The notes under the pieces: generated by a model | Databases searched by the model: none | What the model was told of the DNA's origin: nothing | The model's input: the letters and a program-made list of their open reading frames with translations, nothing else | From: Rhizobium acidisoli | GTDB lineage: Bacteria; Pseudomonadota; Alphaproteobacteria; Rhizobiales; Rhizobiaceae | DNA: 64,000 bases | Assembly (NCBI RefSeq): GCF_002531755.2 | Contig: NZ_CP034998.1 | Span: forward strand, 3,960,501-4,024,500 | Direction: 5' to 3' | Shown here: piece after piece, positions 1-8,788 of the stretch | Layout: every line of letters starts with the position of its first letter | How positions within the stretch are numbered: the first letter of the stretch is position 1 | Made by a program: the position numbers and the translations under genes

Positions 1-343
1 AAGGAATGTCGGTGCGCTCGGTCAGCCAGGCAAGCGTTACGGCAAGCGCGATCGACAGCGGAATGGTGATCGTCTCAAGCAGGACCGTATTGACGAGCAG
101 TTCGCCGACGCGCGGCCGGAAGACCAAAGCCTTCACCGTGTCCCAGCCGACGTCGTAGGTAACCCAGCCGATGAAGCCGAGCGGCACCAGACTGAAGATC
201 GCGACGATGGTGGCAAGCAGGAGCACGGAGGCGTGCGGCATGCGCGCGCGCGGCAAACCCATGCGCGCGGCCTTCGGCGCGACCGGCGCCTCGTTGCCGG
301 ATGCGAGCAATCTGTTGTCCTGCAGCAAGGCCGATGCCTTCAT
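1..343 (-). CDS. Ferric-iron ABC transporter permease, N-terminal part (truncated by window edge)
   Basis: The reading frame begins with ATG at 343 (MKASALLQDN...) and runs off the left edge, so about 114 N-terminal residues are visible. After a short basic cytosolic segment there is a first membrane helix (ASVLLLATIVAIFSLVPLGF). A periplasmic part and the beginning of a second hydrophobic helix follow (TIPLSIALAVTLAWLTER), typical of FbpB/AfuB-type binding-protein-dependent permeases. It lies directly downstream of an iron-type substrate-binding protein on the same strand, 117 bp away, so the two should form one uptake system. The assignment rests on hydrophobicity pattern and context, since the conserved EAA loop is outside the window. 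Confidence 0.75.
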   Translation of the reverse strand, partial: MKASALLQDNRLLASGNEAPVAPKAARMGLPRARMPHASVLLLATIVAIFSLVPLGFIGWVTYDVGWDTVKALVFRPRVGELLVNTVLLETITIPLSIALAVTLAWLTERTDIP

Positions 344-348
344 ACGCC

Positions 349-385
349 GAAAAAGGAAGGCAACCGCCTTTGAGGAGCGGTTGCC
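349..385 (-). terminator. Intercistronic hairpin with U-run between binding protein and permease
   Basis: A perfect 9-bp stem (GGCAACCGC at 359-367 with GCGGTTGCC at 377-385) is followed on the minus strand by TTCCTTTTT. It sits between the substrate-binding protein and permease genes. Such partial terminators are common where the binding protein is made in excess over the membrane parts; that role here is inferred. Confidence 0.6.
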
Positions 386-460
386 GGATATCGTCATGCC
401 CTAAGGTTTTCTTGAGCCAAAAGCAATAGTTTTGGCCGTGGCAAGCCTGCGGCAGAAGTG

Positions 461-1483
461 TCAGATCAGGCCGGCAGCCGTCATCAGCTCGACGACCTTC
501 TTGCTGTCCAGCGTCGAAGCTTCGACCTTCGGAGCGTTGAGATCGGCAAGCGGCGTGAGCTTGTCGTTGGAGACAGCATCCTTACCGACGGCATATTCAT
601 AGGACGTGCCGTCCTTCAGAACGGCCTGGCCCGCCTTACTGGTGACGAACTTGAGGAAAGCCTGGGCTTGCTTCATGTGCTGGGTGGACTTCAGGATACC
701 GCCACCCGAAACGCTGACGAAGGCGCCTGGATCCTGGTTCTTGAAATAGTGCAGGCCGACATTCTTGCTGTTCTCGCCGGTTTTCGCCTGATCGCCGAAC
801 CAGTAATAGTGATAGATAACAGCCCCTTCGACTTCGCCTGCATTGACCGCCTTCATGGCGACACTGTTGCCTTTGTACGGCGTGGCGTTGTCCTTGAGAC
901 CCTTCAGCCATGCCTTGGTGGCGTCTTCACCCTTCAGCTGCAGCAGGGAAGCGACAATGGCCTGGAAGTCGGCGCCAGCAGGCGCCGCGCCCCAGCGGCC
1001 CTTCCAGGCCGGGTCTGCGAGGTCGAGCATCGACTTCGGCAGCTTGTCTTCGGTGAGCTTCGTCTTGTCATAGGCAAAAACCGTGGTGCGCGCAGCAATG
1101 CCGGTCCACATGCCGTCGGCCGGGCGATACTGATCCGGCACCTGATCCAGCGTGTCCTTTTCGACGGGGGCGAAGAGGCCCGCGCCATCGACCAGCGTCA
1201 TCGCCGGCGAATTCTCGGTCAGGAATACGTCAGCCGGTGAGGCGTCGCCTTCCTGGATGATCTGGTTGGCGAATTGCATGTCGCCGCCCTGGCGCATGGT
1301 GACCTTGATGCCGGTCTCCTTGGTGAAGGCGTCGATCCATTCGCGACCGAGGCTTTCGTGCTGGGCATTGTAGACAACGAGACCTTCGTCCTGCGCATGG
1401 GCGCTGCCGGCGAGCGCAGTGGCGGAGAGAAACGAAGCGGCAAGCGCAAGCGCCTGGGAAAAACGGTTGAGAGCAAAGTTCAT
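461..1483 (-). CDS. Fe(3+) ABC transporter substrate-binding protein (FbpA/AfuA family)
   Basis: 340 residues, the usual size for the family. A Sec signal peptide is clear: a basic start (MNFALNRFSQ), a hydrophobic core and a cleavage site near AGSAHA-Q at about residue 30. The mature protein begins with LVVYNAQHESLGREWIDAF, the typical opening of periplasmic ferric-binding proteins. Near residue 225 there is a tyrosine-rich stretch (GAVIYHYYWFGDQ) corresponding to the tandem-tyrosine iron-binding motif of FbpA-type proteins. It would bind ferric iron in the periplasm and deliver it to the permease encoded downstream. A RirA-type iron box lies about 115 bp upstream. Confidence in the family is high; iron as substrate is well supported by the Tyr pair and the box. 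Confidence 0.88.
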   Translation of the reverse strand: MNFALNRFSQALALAASFLSATALAGSAHAQDEGLVVYNAQHESLGREWIDAFTKETGIKVTMRQGGDMQFANQIIQEGDASPADVFLTENSPAMTLVDGAGLFAPVEKDTLDQVPDQYRPADGMWTGIAARTTVFAYDKTKLTEDKLPKSMLDLADPAWKGRWGAAPAGADFQAIVASLLQLKGEDATKAWLKGLKDNATPYKGNSVAMKAVNAGEVEGAVIYHYYWFGDQAKTGENSKNVGLHYFKNQDPGAFVSVSGGGILKSTQHMKQAQAFLKFVTSKAGQAVLKDGTSYEYAVGKDAVSNDKLTPLADLNAPKVEASTLDSKKVVELMTAAGLI

Positions 1484-1596
1484 GATGGCCTCCGTGGCAA
1501 TGCCGCCCGAGCTGCGGCAAGGGCGATCAGAGGCGTATATTTTTCCTGACTGCCGATTTCAAGTTTGGCCTGCAAGGAAAAGTCATCACAATATCT

Positions 1597-1611
1597 TGAC
1601 TAAATATTTCA
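1597..1611 (-). promoter_or_regulatory. Candidate RirA iron-responsive operator (IRO box)
   Basis: On the minus strand, upstream of the iron-binding-protein gene, the sequence reads TGA-AATATTTAG-TCA. This fits the TGA-N9-TCA consensus described for the rhizobial iron regulator RirA, in an AT-rich region suitable for a promoter. Position and downstream gene make repression under iron sufficiency likely. The motif alone is short and could arise by chance. Confidence 0.55.
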
Positions 1612-1657
1612 TATTAAAAGGGAATAAATCTCGATCAGTCGAAAAAGGCGGCATTCT

Positions 1658-1760
1658 ATGCATGTCGCCCGGAAGTGTGCAGCGGTTCCGGGACAACGAC
1701 ATGCATCAAAAGAAGAGCTAAAGCGCGTCGCATGAATCGAATTGCGTGCGACGCGCTTTA
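1658..1760. repeat. Two-palindrome rhizobial intergenic repeat (RIME-like), copy A
   Basis: Two adjacent large palindromes. The first runs from ATGCATGTCG (1658) to CGACATGCAT (1706) around a core containing GGAAGTGTGCAGCGGTT. The second runs from TAAAGCGCGTCGCA (1719) to TGCGACGCGCTTTA (1760). The same composite recurs at 22449-22547, and related copies occur at 12124-12201 (inverted) and 49533-49646. Total length near 100 bp and two palindromes match the description of the RIME1 family of Rhizobium intergenic mosaic elements. It lies between the convergent 3' end of amaB and the upstream region of the iron-transport gene. Confidence 0.85.
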
Positions 1761-1802
1761 GGGGGTGCCGCCTTCCATTTTCGAGCTTTTCTGCAAGCCG
1801 GA

Positions 1803-3341
<1,539 letters not shown>

Positions 3342-3366
3342 TGTCGTGGTTCCAATCTTATTGTTC

Positions 3367-4650
3367 TCAGAAGCGGGCATCGGCGAAATGGGCGACCTGA
3401 GCGCCGGCTTCGTACCATAATTCCTTGAGCGCACGGAAGCTCGGCTCGGTCGGTGATGTCAAAGGCAGCGGCAGATCGGCTTCGGTCAGCCGGCCGAGGA
3501 TATGCTCGGCCAGCGTCCGGCCGAACACCGTGCCGGGGGCAATGCCGCGGCCATTGTAACCCGAAAAGCCGATGACACCGGGCGCGAATTTATGAAAGCG
3601 TGGCAGCGCATTGTCGGTCATGCCGATCTGGCCATACCATTCGCACTCGAATTCGACATCGCCGATAATAGGGAAGAGCCGCTTCAGGGCGCGTTTGGCC
3701 CAGCCTTTGTGCACGGCAAGCCCTGTATTGCGCAGCGCTCCGACACTGCCGAAAACGAGACGCCCGGCCTGGTCCATGCGGAAGGAGGAAAGGATTTCCT
3801 TGGTATCCCATGCGCCTTCCCGCCCCGGCAGGATCGACTGGCGCAGATTGTGACCGAGCGGCACAGTGGCGAAGTTGAAATAGGGCAGATAGACCTGCTC
3901 GTTGCGCACCTGCTCGAAGGGGCCGGTGCTGTAGGCATCGGTTGCGACGATGATCCAGTCCGCGCTGACCTCGCCCTTTGCGGTCCTCACCGTCCAGCGG
4001 CTGTCGTTTTGCTCCGTTGCGACGACCGGGCTTGCCGTATGGATGGCGACGCCCGATTTGACGGCGGCATGGGCAAGGCCGCGCGCATAGGCCAGCGGCT
4101 GCAGCGTGCCGGCGCGCATGTCGAGCAGCGAACCGGTATAGGCATCGCTGCCGATGCGTCTGGCCGTCTCCGCCGCATCGAGCAGTTTCACGGGCGCGCC
4201 GCGCGCGGCCCATTGCGTCGCGCGATCCTCGATCTCCTTCAGCCCGTCGGCGCCGACAGCGCAATGCAGCGTGCCGTTGCGCTCGAGTTCGCAGGCAATC
4301 CCGTGCCTGTCGATCAGTTCCATGACGAGCTTCGGCGCATTGCCGAGCAGCTCGAGCAGACGTTCACCATGCACCGGGCCAAGCACGCCGGGCAGATCGT
4401 CAGGCATCACCCACATGCCGGCATTGACTAGGCCGACATTGCGCCCCGCGCCGCCAAAACCGATCTCCTTCGCCTCCAAGAGCACCACCTTCGACCCGGC
4501 TTCGGCAAGATGCAGGGCGGAGGAGAGACCGGTATAACCGCCACCGACGATAACGACATCGGCCGACACTGCGCCTTCGAGAGGCGAGGTGGCCGGCGGC
4601 TCGGCTGCGGTCTTTTCCCAGAGGCCGTGGGAGCGCGGATCATTCAGCAT
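3367..4650 (-). CDS. amaA: FAD-dependent amine oxidoreductase, likely L-pipecolate oxidase (AmaA)
   Basis: 427 residues, DAO (D-amino-acid-oxidase-like) superfamily. The Rossmann FAD motif is near residue 30 (VVIVGGGYTGLSSALHLAEA), followed by an acidic strand end (VVLLEAKEIGFGGAGRN). A second FAD-contact segment lies near the C-terminus (GFSGYNGRGIAPGTVFGR). The predicted reaction is oxidation of pipecolate to piperideine-6-carboxylate, the substrate of the ALDH encoded just downstream. The assignment to pipecolate comes mainly from operon context with amaB and hglS. Related flavoproteins oxidise glycine, sarcosine or gamma-glutamylputrescine, so the substrate is less certain than the fold. 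Confidence 0.75.
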   Translation of the reverse strand: MLNDPRSHGLWEKTAAEPPATSPLEGAVSADVVIVGGGYTGLSSALHLAEAGSKVVLLEAKEIGFGGAGRNVGLVNAGMWVMPDDLPGVLGPVHGERLLELLGNAPKLVMELIDRHGIACELERNGTLHCAVGADGLKEIEDRATQWAARGAPVKLLDAAETARRIGSDAYTGSLLDMRAGTLQPLAYARGLAHAAVKSGVAIHTASPVVATEQNDSRWTVRTAKGEVSADWIIVATDAYSTGPFEQVRNEQVYLPYFNFATVPLGHNLRQSILPGREGAWDTKEILSSFRMDQAGRLVFGSVGALRNTGLAVHKGWAKRALKRLFPIIGDVEFECEWYGQIGMTDNALPRFHKFAPGVIGFSGYNGRGIAPGTVFGRTLAEHILGRLTEADLPLPLTSPTEPSFRALKELWYEAGAQVAHFADARF

Positions 4651-4715
4651 GGTCTAGTCCGATCGGAACGAAATCGCGGTACTCTAACGCATATGATGAA
4701 GTGTTGAAGGCCATT

Positions 4716-6128
4716 TTACGCGACGGTCTTCAGCTGCAGCGGGGCGAGGCCCAGCGCTCCCATCGCCGCATCCAGCGAGGCGGCTTGGCGCTCGGCATAA
4801 AGCGCCAGCTCGTCCTGAACGGTGGCGCCGAGCGCCGCCTCGAAGGCGTCGCGGTTCGAATGCGTCGCATAATTCTGCTGCTGGTCGGTGCCGAGGTTCG
4901 ATTGAAAGATGCCGGCGGCGCTGACTGGCAGGAAGTCTTCGTAGACGATCGGCGAGAAGGCAAGGTAACCCTTGGCGATCAGCGCTTCCGGATCCTTGGT
5001 TAGCGTGCCGTTGACCGCGGCGGCAATGCCCGCAGGCGTCGCGCAATAGCGGAAGAAGGCGAGACCTTGCCTGCGCAGTTCGTCCCAGCTGTCCGGCAGC
5101 GCCTTGAAGCGCTCGGCGAGTTCCTGGTCGTAGGCGCCGGCCTTGGCGCCGCCGGCGCCGACCTGCACTTCGCCGCGAACCGAGGCAAGCAGCCGGTCAT
5201 AGAGCGCCCGGCCCTTGGCCGTCAGCGCCACGCCGCGCTGTTCGATCTCGCCGAAACGGGCGGTGTGCGTTCCTTGAACCGCGTCCGCGTCACCGGCAAA
5301 GACGATCGTTTCCTCCAGCGCCTTGAAGCTCGTCTGCCGCAGCAGAATATCGCAATGGCGACGCGGCGGGCCTTCGATGACGGCCTTCGGCGTGATGCCG
5401 CGTTCCGGCATGCGGGCCTGGACCACGTCGATATCGAGCGTGCGCGGCGTCAGATGGTTGATATGCGGCCCCTTGAAGCTGACGACGTCGGCGATCAACC
5501 GGTGCGCATCATGCAGGCGCTTGTAGGTTTCGGCGCTGACCGTCGCCTCGCCATGCCAGCGGAAGGTTTCAAGCGCCTCGGCGACGAACTCCGTCGCCTC
5601 CGCCTCCGTCAGGCCGCCATTCTGCTCGTGGCGCTCGATCAGCGCGACGGCGCGCGGCGTATAGATGCGCCGCTTTGCCAGGATAGCTTCGGCTTCGCTG
5701 CGCAGCCCTTCGTCCTCGATCAACTCCAATCGCAGCAGCGAGGTGAAGACGCGGAACGGATTGATGTTGAGTGCGGCCTCGTCGATCGGCCGGAAACAGG
5801 TGGAATGAACAGGCACGCCCGCGACCGAGAGATCGTAATAGCCGACCGACTGCATGCCCATGACCGCAAACAGCCGGCGGATGGTGAAAAGCTCTTCCGC
5901 CGTACCGAGCCGGATGGCGCCGTGGCGCTCGACATCGATGCGCTCCAGTTCGCCGGCGCCGGCAAGCCGCTCGCGCAGTTCGGGATTGTTTTTGAGGCAG
6001 CCGGCATTCACATCCGCCACCAGTTCGATCAGCGTGCCATATTGCGGCACCTCCGCCCGATACATCTGCGACATCGCTTCGGTGAAGAGCGAGCGGATAC
6101 GGTCAGTGGAAACGAAGGCGTGCGGCAT
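4716..6128 (-). CDS. hglS: 2-oxoadipate dioxygenase/decarboxylase (HglS; former DUF1338, YdcJ family)
   Basis: 470 residues from the ATG at 6128, chosen because GGAG lies 7 nt upstream; an ATG at 6146 would add six residues. The protein belongs to the DUF1338/YdcJ family. Its Pseudomonas putida member converts 2-oxoadipate to D-2-hydroxyglutarate using Fe(II) in a vicinal-oxygen-chelate fold. Candidate metal ligands in conserved-looking segments are the His in PVHSTCFRP, the His in INHLTPRTLD and the Glu in RFGEIEQRG. Position as first gene of an amaA-amaB operon fits the last steps of the pipecolate/aminoadipate route of lysine catabolism. The aminotransferase producing 2-oxoadipate is not in the window. 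Confidence 0.85.
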   Translation of the reverse strand: MPHAFVSTDRIRSLFTEAMSQMYRAEVPQYGTLIELVADVNAGCLKNNPELRERLAGAGELERIDVERHGAIRLGTAEELFTIRRLFAVMGMQSVGYYDLSVAGVPVHSTCFRPIDEAALNINPFRVFTSLLRLELIEDEGLRSEAEAILAKRRIYTPRAVALIERHEQNGGLTEAEATEFVAEALETFRWHGEATVSAETYKRLHDAHRLIADVVSFKGPHINHLTPRTLDIDVVQARMPERGITPKAVIEGPPRRHCDILLRQTSFKALEETIVFAGDADAVQGTHTARFGEIEQRGVALTAKGRALYDRLLASVRGEVQVGAGGAKAGAYDQELAERFKALPDSWDELRRQGLAFFRYCATPAGIAAAVNGTLTKDPEALIAKGYLAFSPIVYEDFLPVSAAGIFQSNLGTDQQQNYATHSNRDAFEAALGATVQDELALYAERQAASLDAAMGALGLAPLQLKTVA

Positions 6129-6215
6129 TTGAAAACTCCGGCTCATTCCGTTTTTGCAGGACGAGCCTCTTTACAACGACCAGAAAGGCGGAAATATCGA
6201 CATTTTGGAAATAGC

Positions 6216-6234
6216 TCATTCTGAAATGGAATGA
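6216..6234. promoter_or_regulatory. Candidate LysR-type operator between hglS and its divergent regulator
   Basis: A perfect interrupted palindrome TCATTC-TGAAATG-GAATGA overlaps the first possible ATG (6231) of the LysR gene. Its left part GCTCATTC (6214-6221) recurs as a direct repeat at 6141-6148, beside the hglS start. Placement in an 80-bp divergent promoter region fits the T-N11-A type sites of LysR regulators that act on both their own gene and the neighbouring operon. Confidence 0.5.
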
Positions 6235-7139
6235 ACATGCTCGCTTCAAGACGTTTTCTGCCGTCGATTTCACATCTCGCCGCCTTCGAAGCCGTTGCCC
6301 GCACCGGCAGCGTCACGGCCGCCGCCCGCGAACTCGATCTGACGCAGAGCGCCGTCAGCCGCCAGGTGAGCGCGCTGGAGGAGCAGCTTGGCGTCGAACT
6401 CTTCCTGCGCGAACGTCAGACCATGCGGCTGACGCCGGCCGGCGACAGTTATGCCCGCGAGATCCGCGAGGCGCTGCGGCGCATATCGAGCGCCTCCTTA
6501 AACCTGCGCGCCAATCCGCATGGCGGCACGCTCAATCTCGCCATTCTGCCGACCTTCGGCACGCGCTGGCTGGCGCCGCGCCTCGGGCGCTTCCTCGCTG
6601 CCAATCCGGGCGTGACGATCAATCTGGTGACCCGGCTTTCGCCTTTCGATTTCCGCCTCGATTCGATCGACGCCGCCATCCATTTCGGCCATCCGCACTG
6701 GCCGGGCGCCGAACTCGCCTTTCTGATGTCGGAGCGCACAGTGCCGGCCTGCAGCCCGGATTTTCTCAAGCGATACACGATCTCTGGGCCGCAGGATCTG
6801 CTCTCCGTTCCGCTGCTGCATCTGACGACGCGGCCCGATGCCTGGGAGCAATGGTTCGCCGGCAACGGCGTGTCTTTCGAAAGCGTGCACGGCATGCTCT
6901 TCGACCAGTTCGCCACCGCCGCGCAAGCGGCGATCGCCGGTCTCGGCATCGCTCTCTTGCCGACATTTCTGATGCAGGAAGAGCTGCGGCGCGGCGATCT
7001 GGTCGCCGCTGTCGACCGCGAAATGGAAAGCCGCGAGCGCTATTATCTCGCCTTTCCGCCCGAGCGCGCCGACTATGCGCCGCTTGCCGCCTTCCGCGAC
7101 TGGATCGTCGCGGAAGCGGCCGCCGAGCCGGCGGCGTGA
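6231..7139 (+). CDS. LysR-family transcriptional regulator of the lysine-catabolic operon
   Basis: 302 residues; a second ATG at 6237 could also serve as start. The N-terminal winged helix is obvious (AAFEAVARTGSVTAAARELD then LTQSAVSRQVSALEEQLGVE). The C-terminal effector domain begins around residue 95 (GGTLNLAILPTFGTRWLAPR), of the GcvA type that governs amino-acid metabolism. It is divergent from hglS-amaA-amaB with a palindromic site between, so the catabolic operon is the probable target and a pathway intermediate the probable effector. The effector cannot be named from sequence. Confidence 0.88.
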   Translation: MNMLASRRFLPSISHLAAFEAVARTGSVTAAARELDLTQSAVSRQVSALEEQLGVELFLRERQTMRLTPAGDSYAREIREALRRISSASLNLRANPHGGTLNLAILPTFGTRWLAPRLGRFLAANPGVTINLVTRLSPFDFRLDSIDAAIHFGHPHWPGAELAFLMSERTVPACSPDFLKRYTISGPQDLLSVPLLHLTTRPDAWEQWFAGNGVSFESVHGMLFDQFATAAQAAIAGLGIALLPTFLMQEELRRGDLVAAVDREMESRERYYLAFPPERADYAPLAAFRDWIVAEAAAEPAA

Positions 7140-7209
7140 CGAACGGCTTGCATCGGCATGGCGCTTTCGACCATTATATCAGCCAAACAACCCTTTGCAG
7201 GAAATCCCC

Positions 7210-7446
7210 ATGAAGCCGATCTTCGTCCAGCTCCAATGCGCCCCCGGCAAGACCTATGAGGTCGCCGACGCCATCTACCAGACCGAACTGGTCTCGGAGC
7301 TCTATTCTACGAGCGGCGACTACGACCTGTTGCTGAAGGTCTACATCGAGGAAGGCCAGGATATCGGCAAGTTCATCAATGACAACATCGCCAATATCCC
7401 CGGCATCGTCCGCTCGCTGACGACCCTGACTTTCAAGGCCTTCTAA
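7210..7446 (+). CDS. Stand-alone Lrp/AsnC effector-binding (RAM) domain protein
   Basis: 78 residues from ATG at 7210. The whole protein is one alpha/beta ligand-binding domain of Lrp/AsnC regulators (VQLQCAPGKTYEVADAIYQT, then STSGDYDLLLKVYIEEG with the G-DYDL signature) without a DNA-binding helix-turn-helix. Such SraA-like proteins form ring oligomers that bind amino acids and may modulate full-length Lrp proteins or enzymes. It lies 70 bp downstream of the LysR gene on the same strand, so a sensing role linked to lysine or its products is plausible but unproven. Confidence 0.85.
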   Translation: MKPIFVQLQCAPGKTYEVADAIYQTELVSELYSTSGDYDLLLKVYIEEGQDIGKFINDNIANIPGIVRSLTTLTFKAF

Positions 7447-7569
7447 CTTCCGTCAGACCCGGTTAACCTTTTTACGAAGAATCGCCTCTCGGGATGCCGC
7501 TTAAACCACGGCTTAACGCCTGAGATATCTGGTCGTTGCTATAAGAATTACGTCTCGACATGAGGCGGC

Positions 7570-8769
7570 ATGTGCAGCGATAGGTGGAAAATGGCGATCG
7601 TCGAGGCAGACAGGATGCGCGAGAGGCCGCAGCCGGAAACGGCGCCGCTAATCGTCCATGTCGTGCGTCAGTTCCTGCCCAACCGCGGCGGGCTGGAAGA
7701 CGTCGTCGCCAATCTCGCCCGCCAGACCGTTCGCCGCGGTTATCGCGTCCGCGTCGTCACCCTCGACTCGCTGTTCACTGCGCCTGAAGACAAGCTGCCG
7801 CCGCGCGAGGATATCGACGGTATCGAGGTGGTGCGCATTCCCTGGTCCGGCAGCAGCCGTTATCCGCTGGCGCCCGAGGTCTTTCGCCATCTCGGCGATG
7901 CCGATCTCGTGCATGTCCATGCCATCGACTTCTTCTTCGACGCGCTCGCCTGGGGCCGGCTGCTGCACCGCAAGCCGATGATCGTCACCACCCATGGCGG
8001 CTTCTTCCACACCAGGAAATACGCGGCGATCAAGAAAATCTGGTTCCGGACGCTGACCCGTGCTTCGGCACTGGCCTACCGGCGCGTCGTTTGCTGCAGC
8101 GCCTCCGACCTCAAGCAGTTTTCCGAAATCGCGCCCGATAGCCTGCTGATCGAAAACGGCGCCGATATCGGCAAATTCGCCGACATCGCGTCGCGCCGGG
8201 CAAGACGCCGCATCGTCACCATCGGCCGGTTCTCGGTGAACAAGCGCCTGGACCATTTGCTCGATGCGATGGCCGTGCTGAAGACCCGCAATGCGGAATG
8301 GCATCTCGACATCGTCGGGGCCGAATCCGACCTGAACCGGGCCGACGTCGAAGCCGCAATCGAAGGCCGCGACCTGTCCGGCCGCGTCACCCTGCACGTC
8401 TCGCCCGATAACGGTGCCATCCGGCGCATCATCGCCGAGGCCTCGCTCTTCGCCTCCGCTTCGGAATATGAAGGTTTCGGCCTGGTGGCGCTGGAGGCGA
8501 TGAGCGCCGGCCTGCTGCCGGTGCTGAACGCCAACGACGCCTTTACGACACTTGCCGGCCGGCATCCCGTCATCACGCTTACCGATTTCACCAATCCGGA
8601 GACCGCCGCGACCGGGATCGAAGCGGCTTATGAAACGCTCGCACGCCAGCCGGACGCCGTCCGCGCCGGGCTTCTCGACGCCGCGCGCGGTTACTCCTGG
8701 GACATCGTCGCCGGGCGTTATATCGATCTCTATCGGTCGCTGAACGTCGCCACCGTAGACAACATCTAG
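7570..8769 (+). CDS. Glycosyltransferase family 4
   Basis: 399 residues from ATG 7570; an ATG at 7591 (MAIVEADRMR) preceded by AGGTGG is an alternative start. GT-B fold. An N-terminal Rossmann domain opens with VVRQFLPNRGGLEDVVANLA, the glycine-rich entry loop typical of GT4. The C-terminal nucleotide-sugar domain carries ITIGRFSVNKRLDHLLDA-like strands (here VTIGRFSVNKRLDHLLDAMA) and the EX7E-type segment ASASEYEGFGLVALEAMSAG. It would transfer a sugar from an NDP-sugar to a glycan or lipid acceptor at the cytoplasmic face. It converges with the flippase-hydrolase gene, and a link to the glycan locus next door is inferred from position only. Confidence 0.88.
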   Translation: MCSDRWKMAIVEADRMRERPQPETAPLIVHVVRQFLPNRGGLEDVVANLARQTVRRGYRVRVVTLDSLFTAPEDKLPPREDIDGIEVVRIPWSGSSRYPLAPEVFRHLGDADLVHVHAIDFFFDALAWGRLLHRKPMIVTTHGGFFHTRKYAAIKKIWFRTLTRASALAYRRVVCCSASDLKQFSEIAPDSLLIENGADIGKFADIASRRARRRIVTIGRFSVNKRLDHLLDAMAVLKTRNAEWHLDIVGAESDLNRADVEAAIEGRDLSGRVTLHVSPDNGAIRRIIAEASLFASASEYEGFGLVALEAMSAGLLPVLNANDAFTTLAGRHPVITLTDFTNPETAATGIEAAYETLARQPDAVRAGLLDAARGYSWDIVAGRYIDLYRSLNVATVDNI

Positions 8770-8788
8770 ATCACCTGCCTGAAATTCC

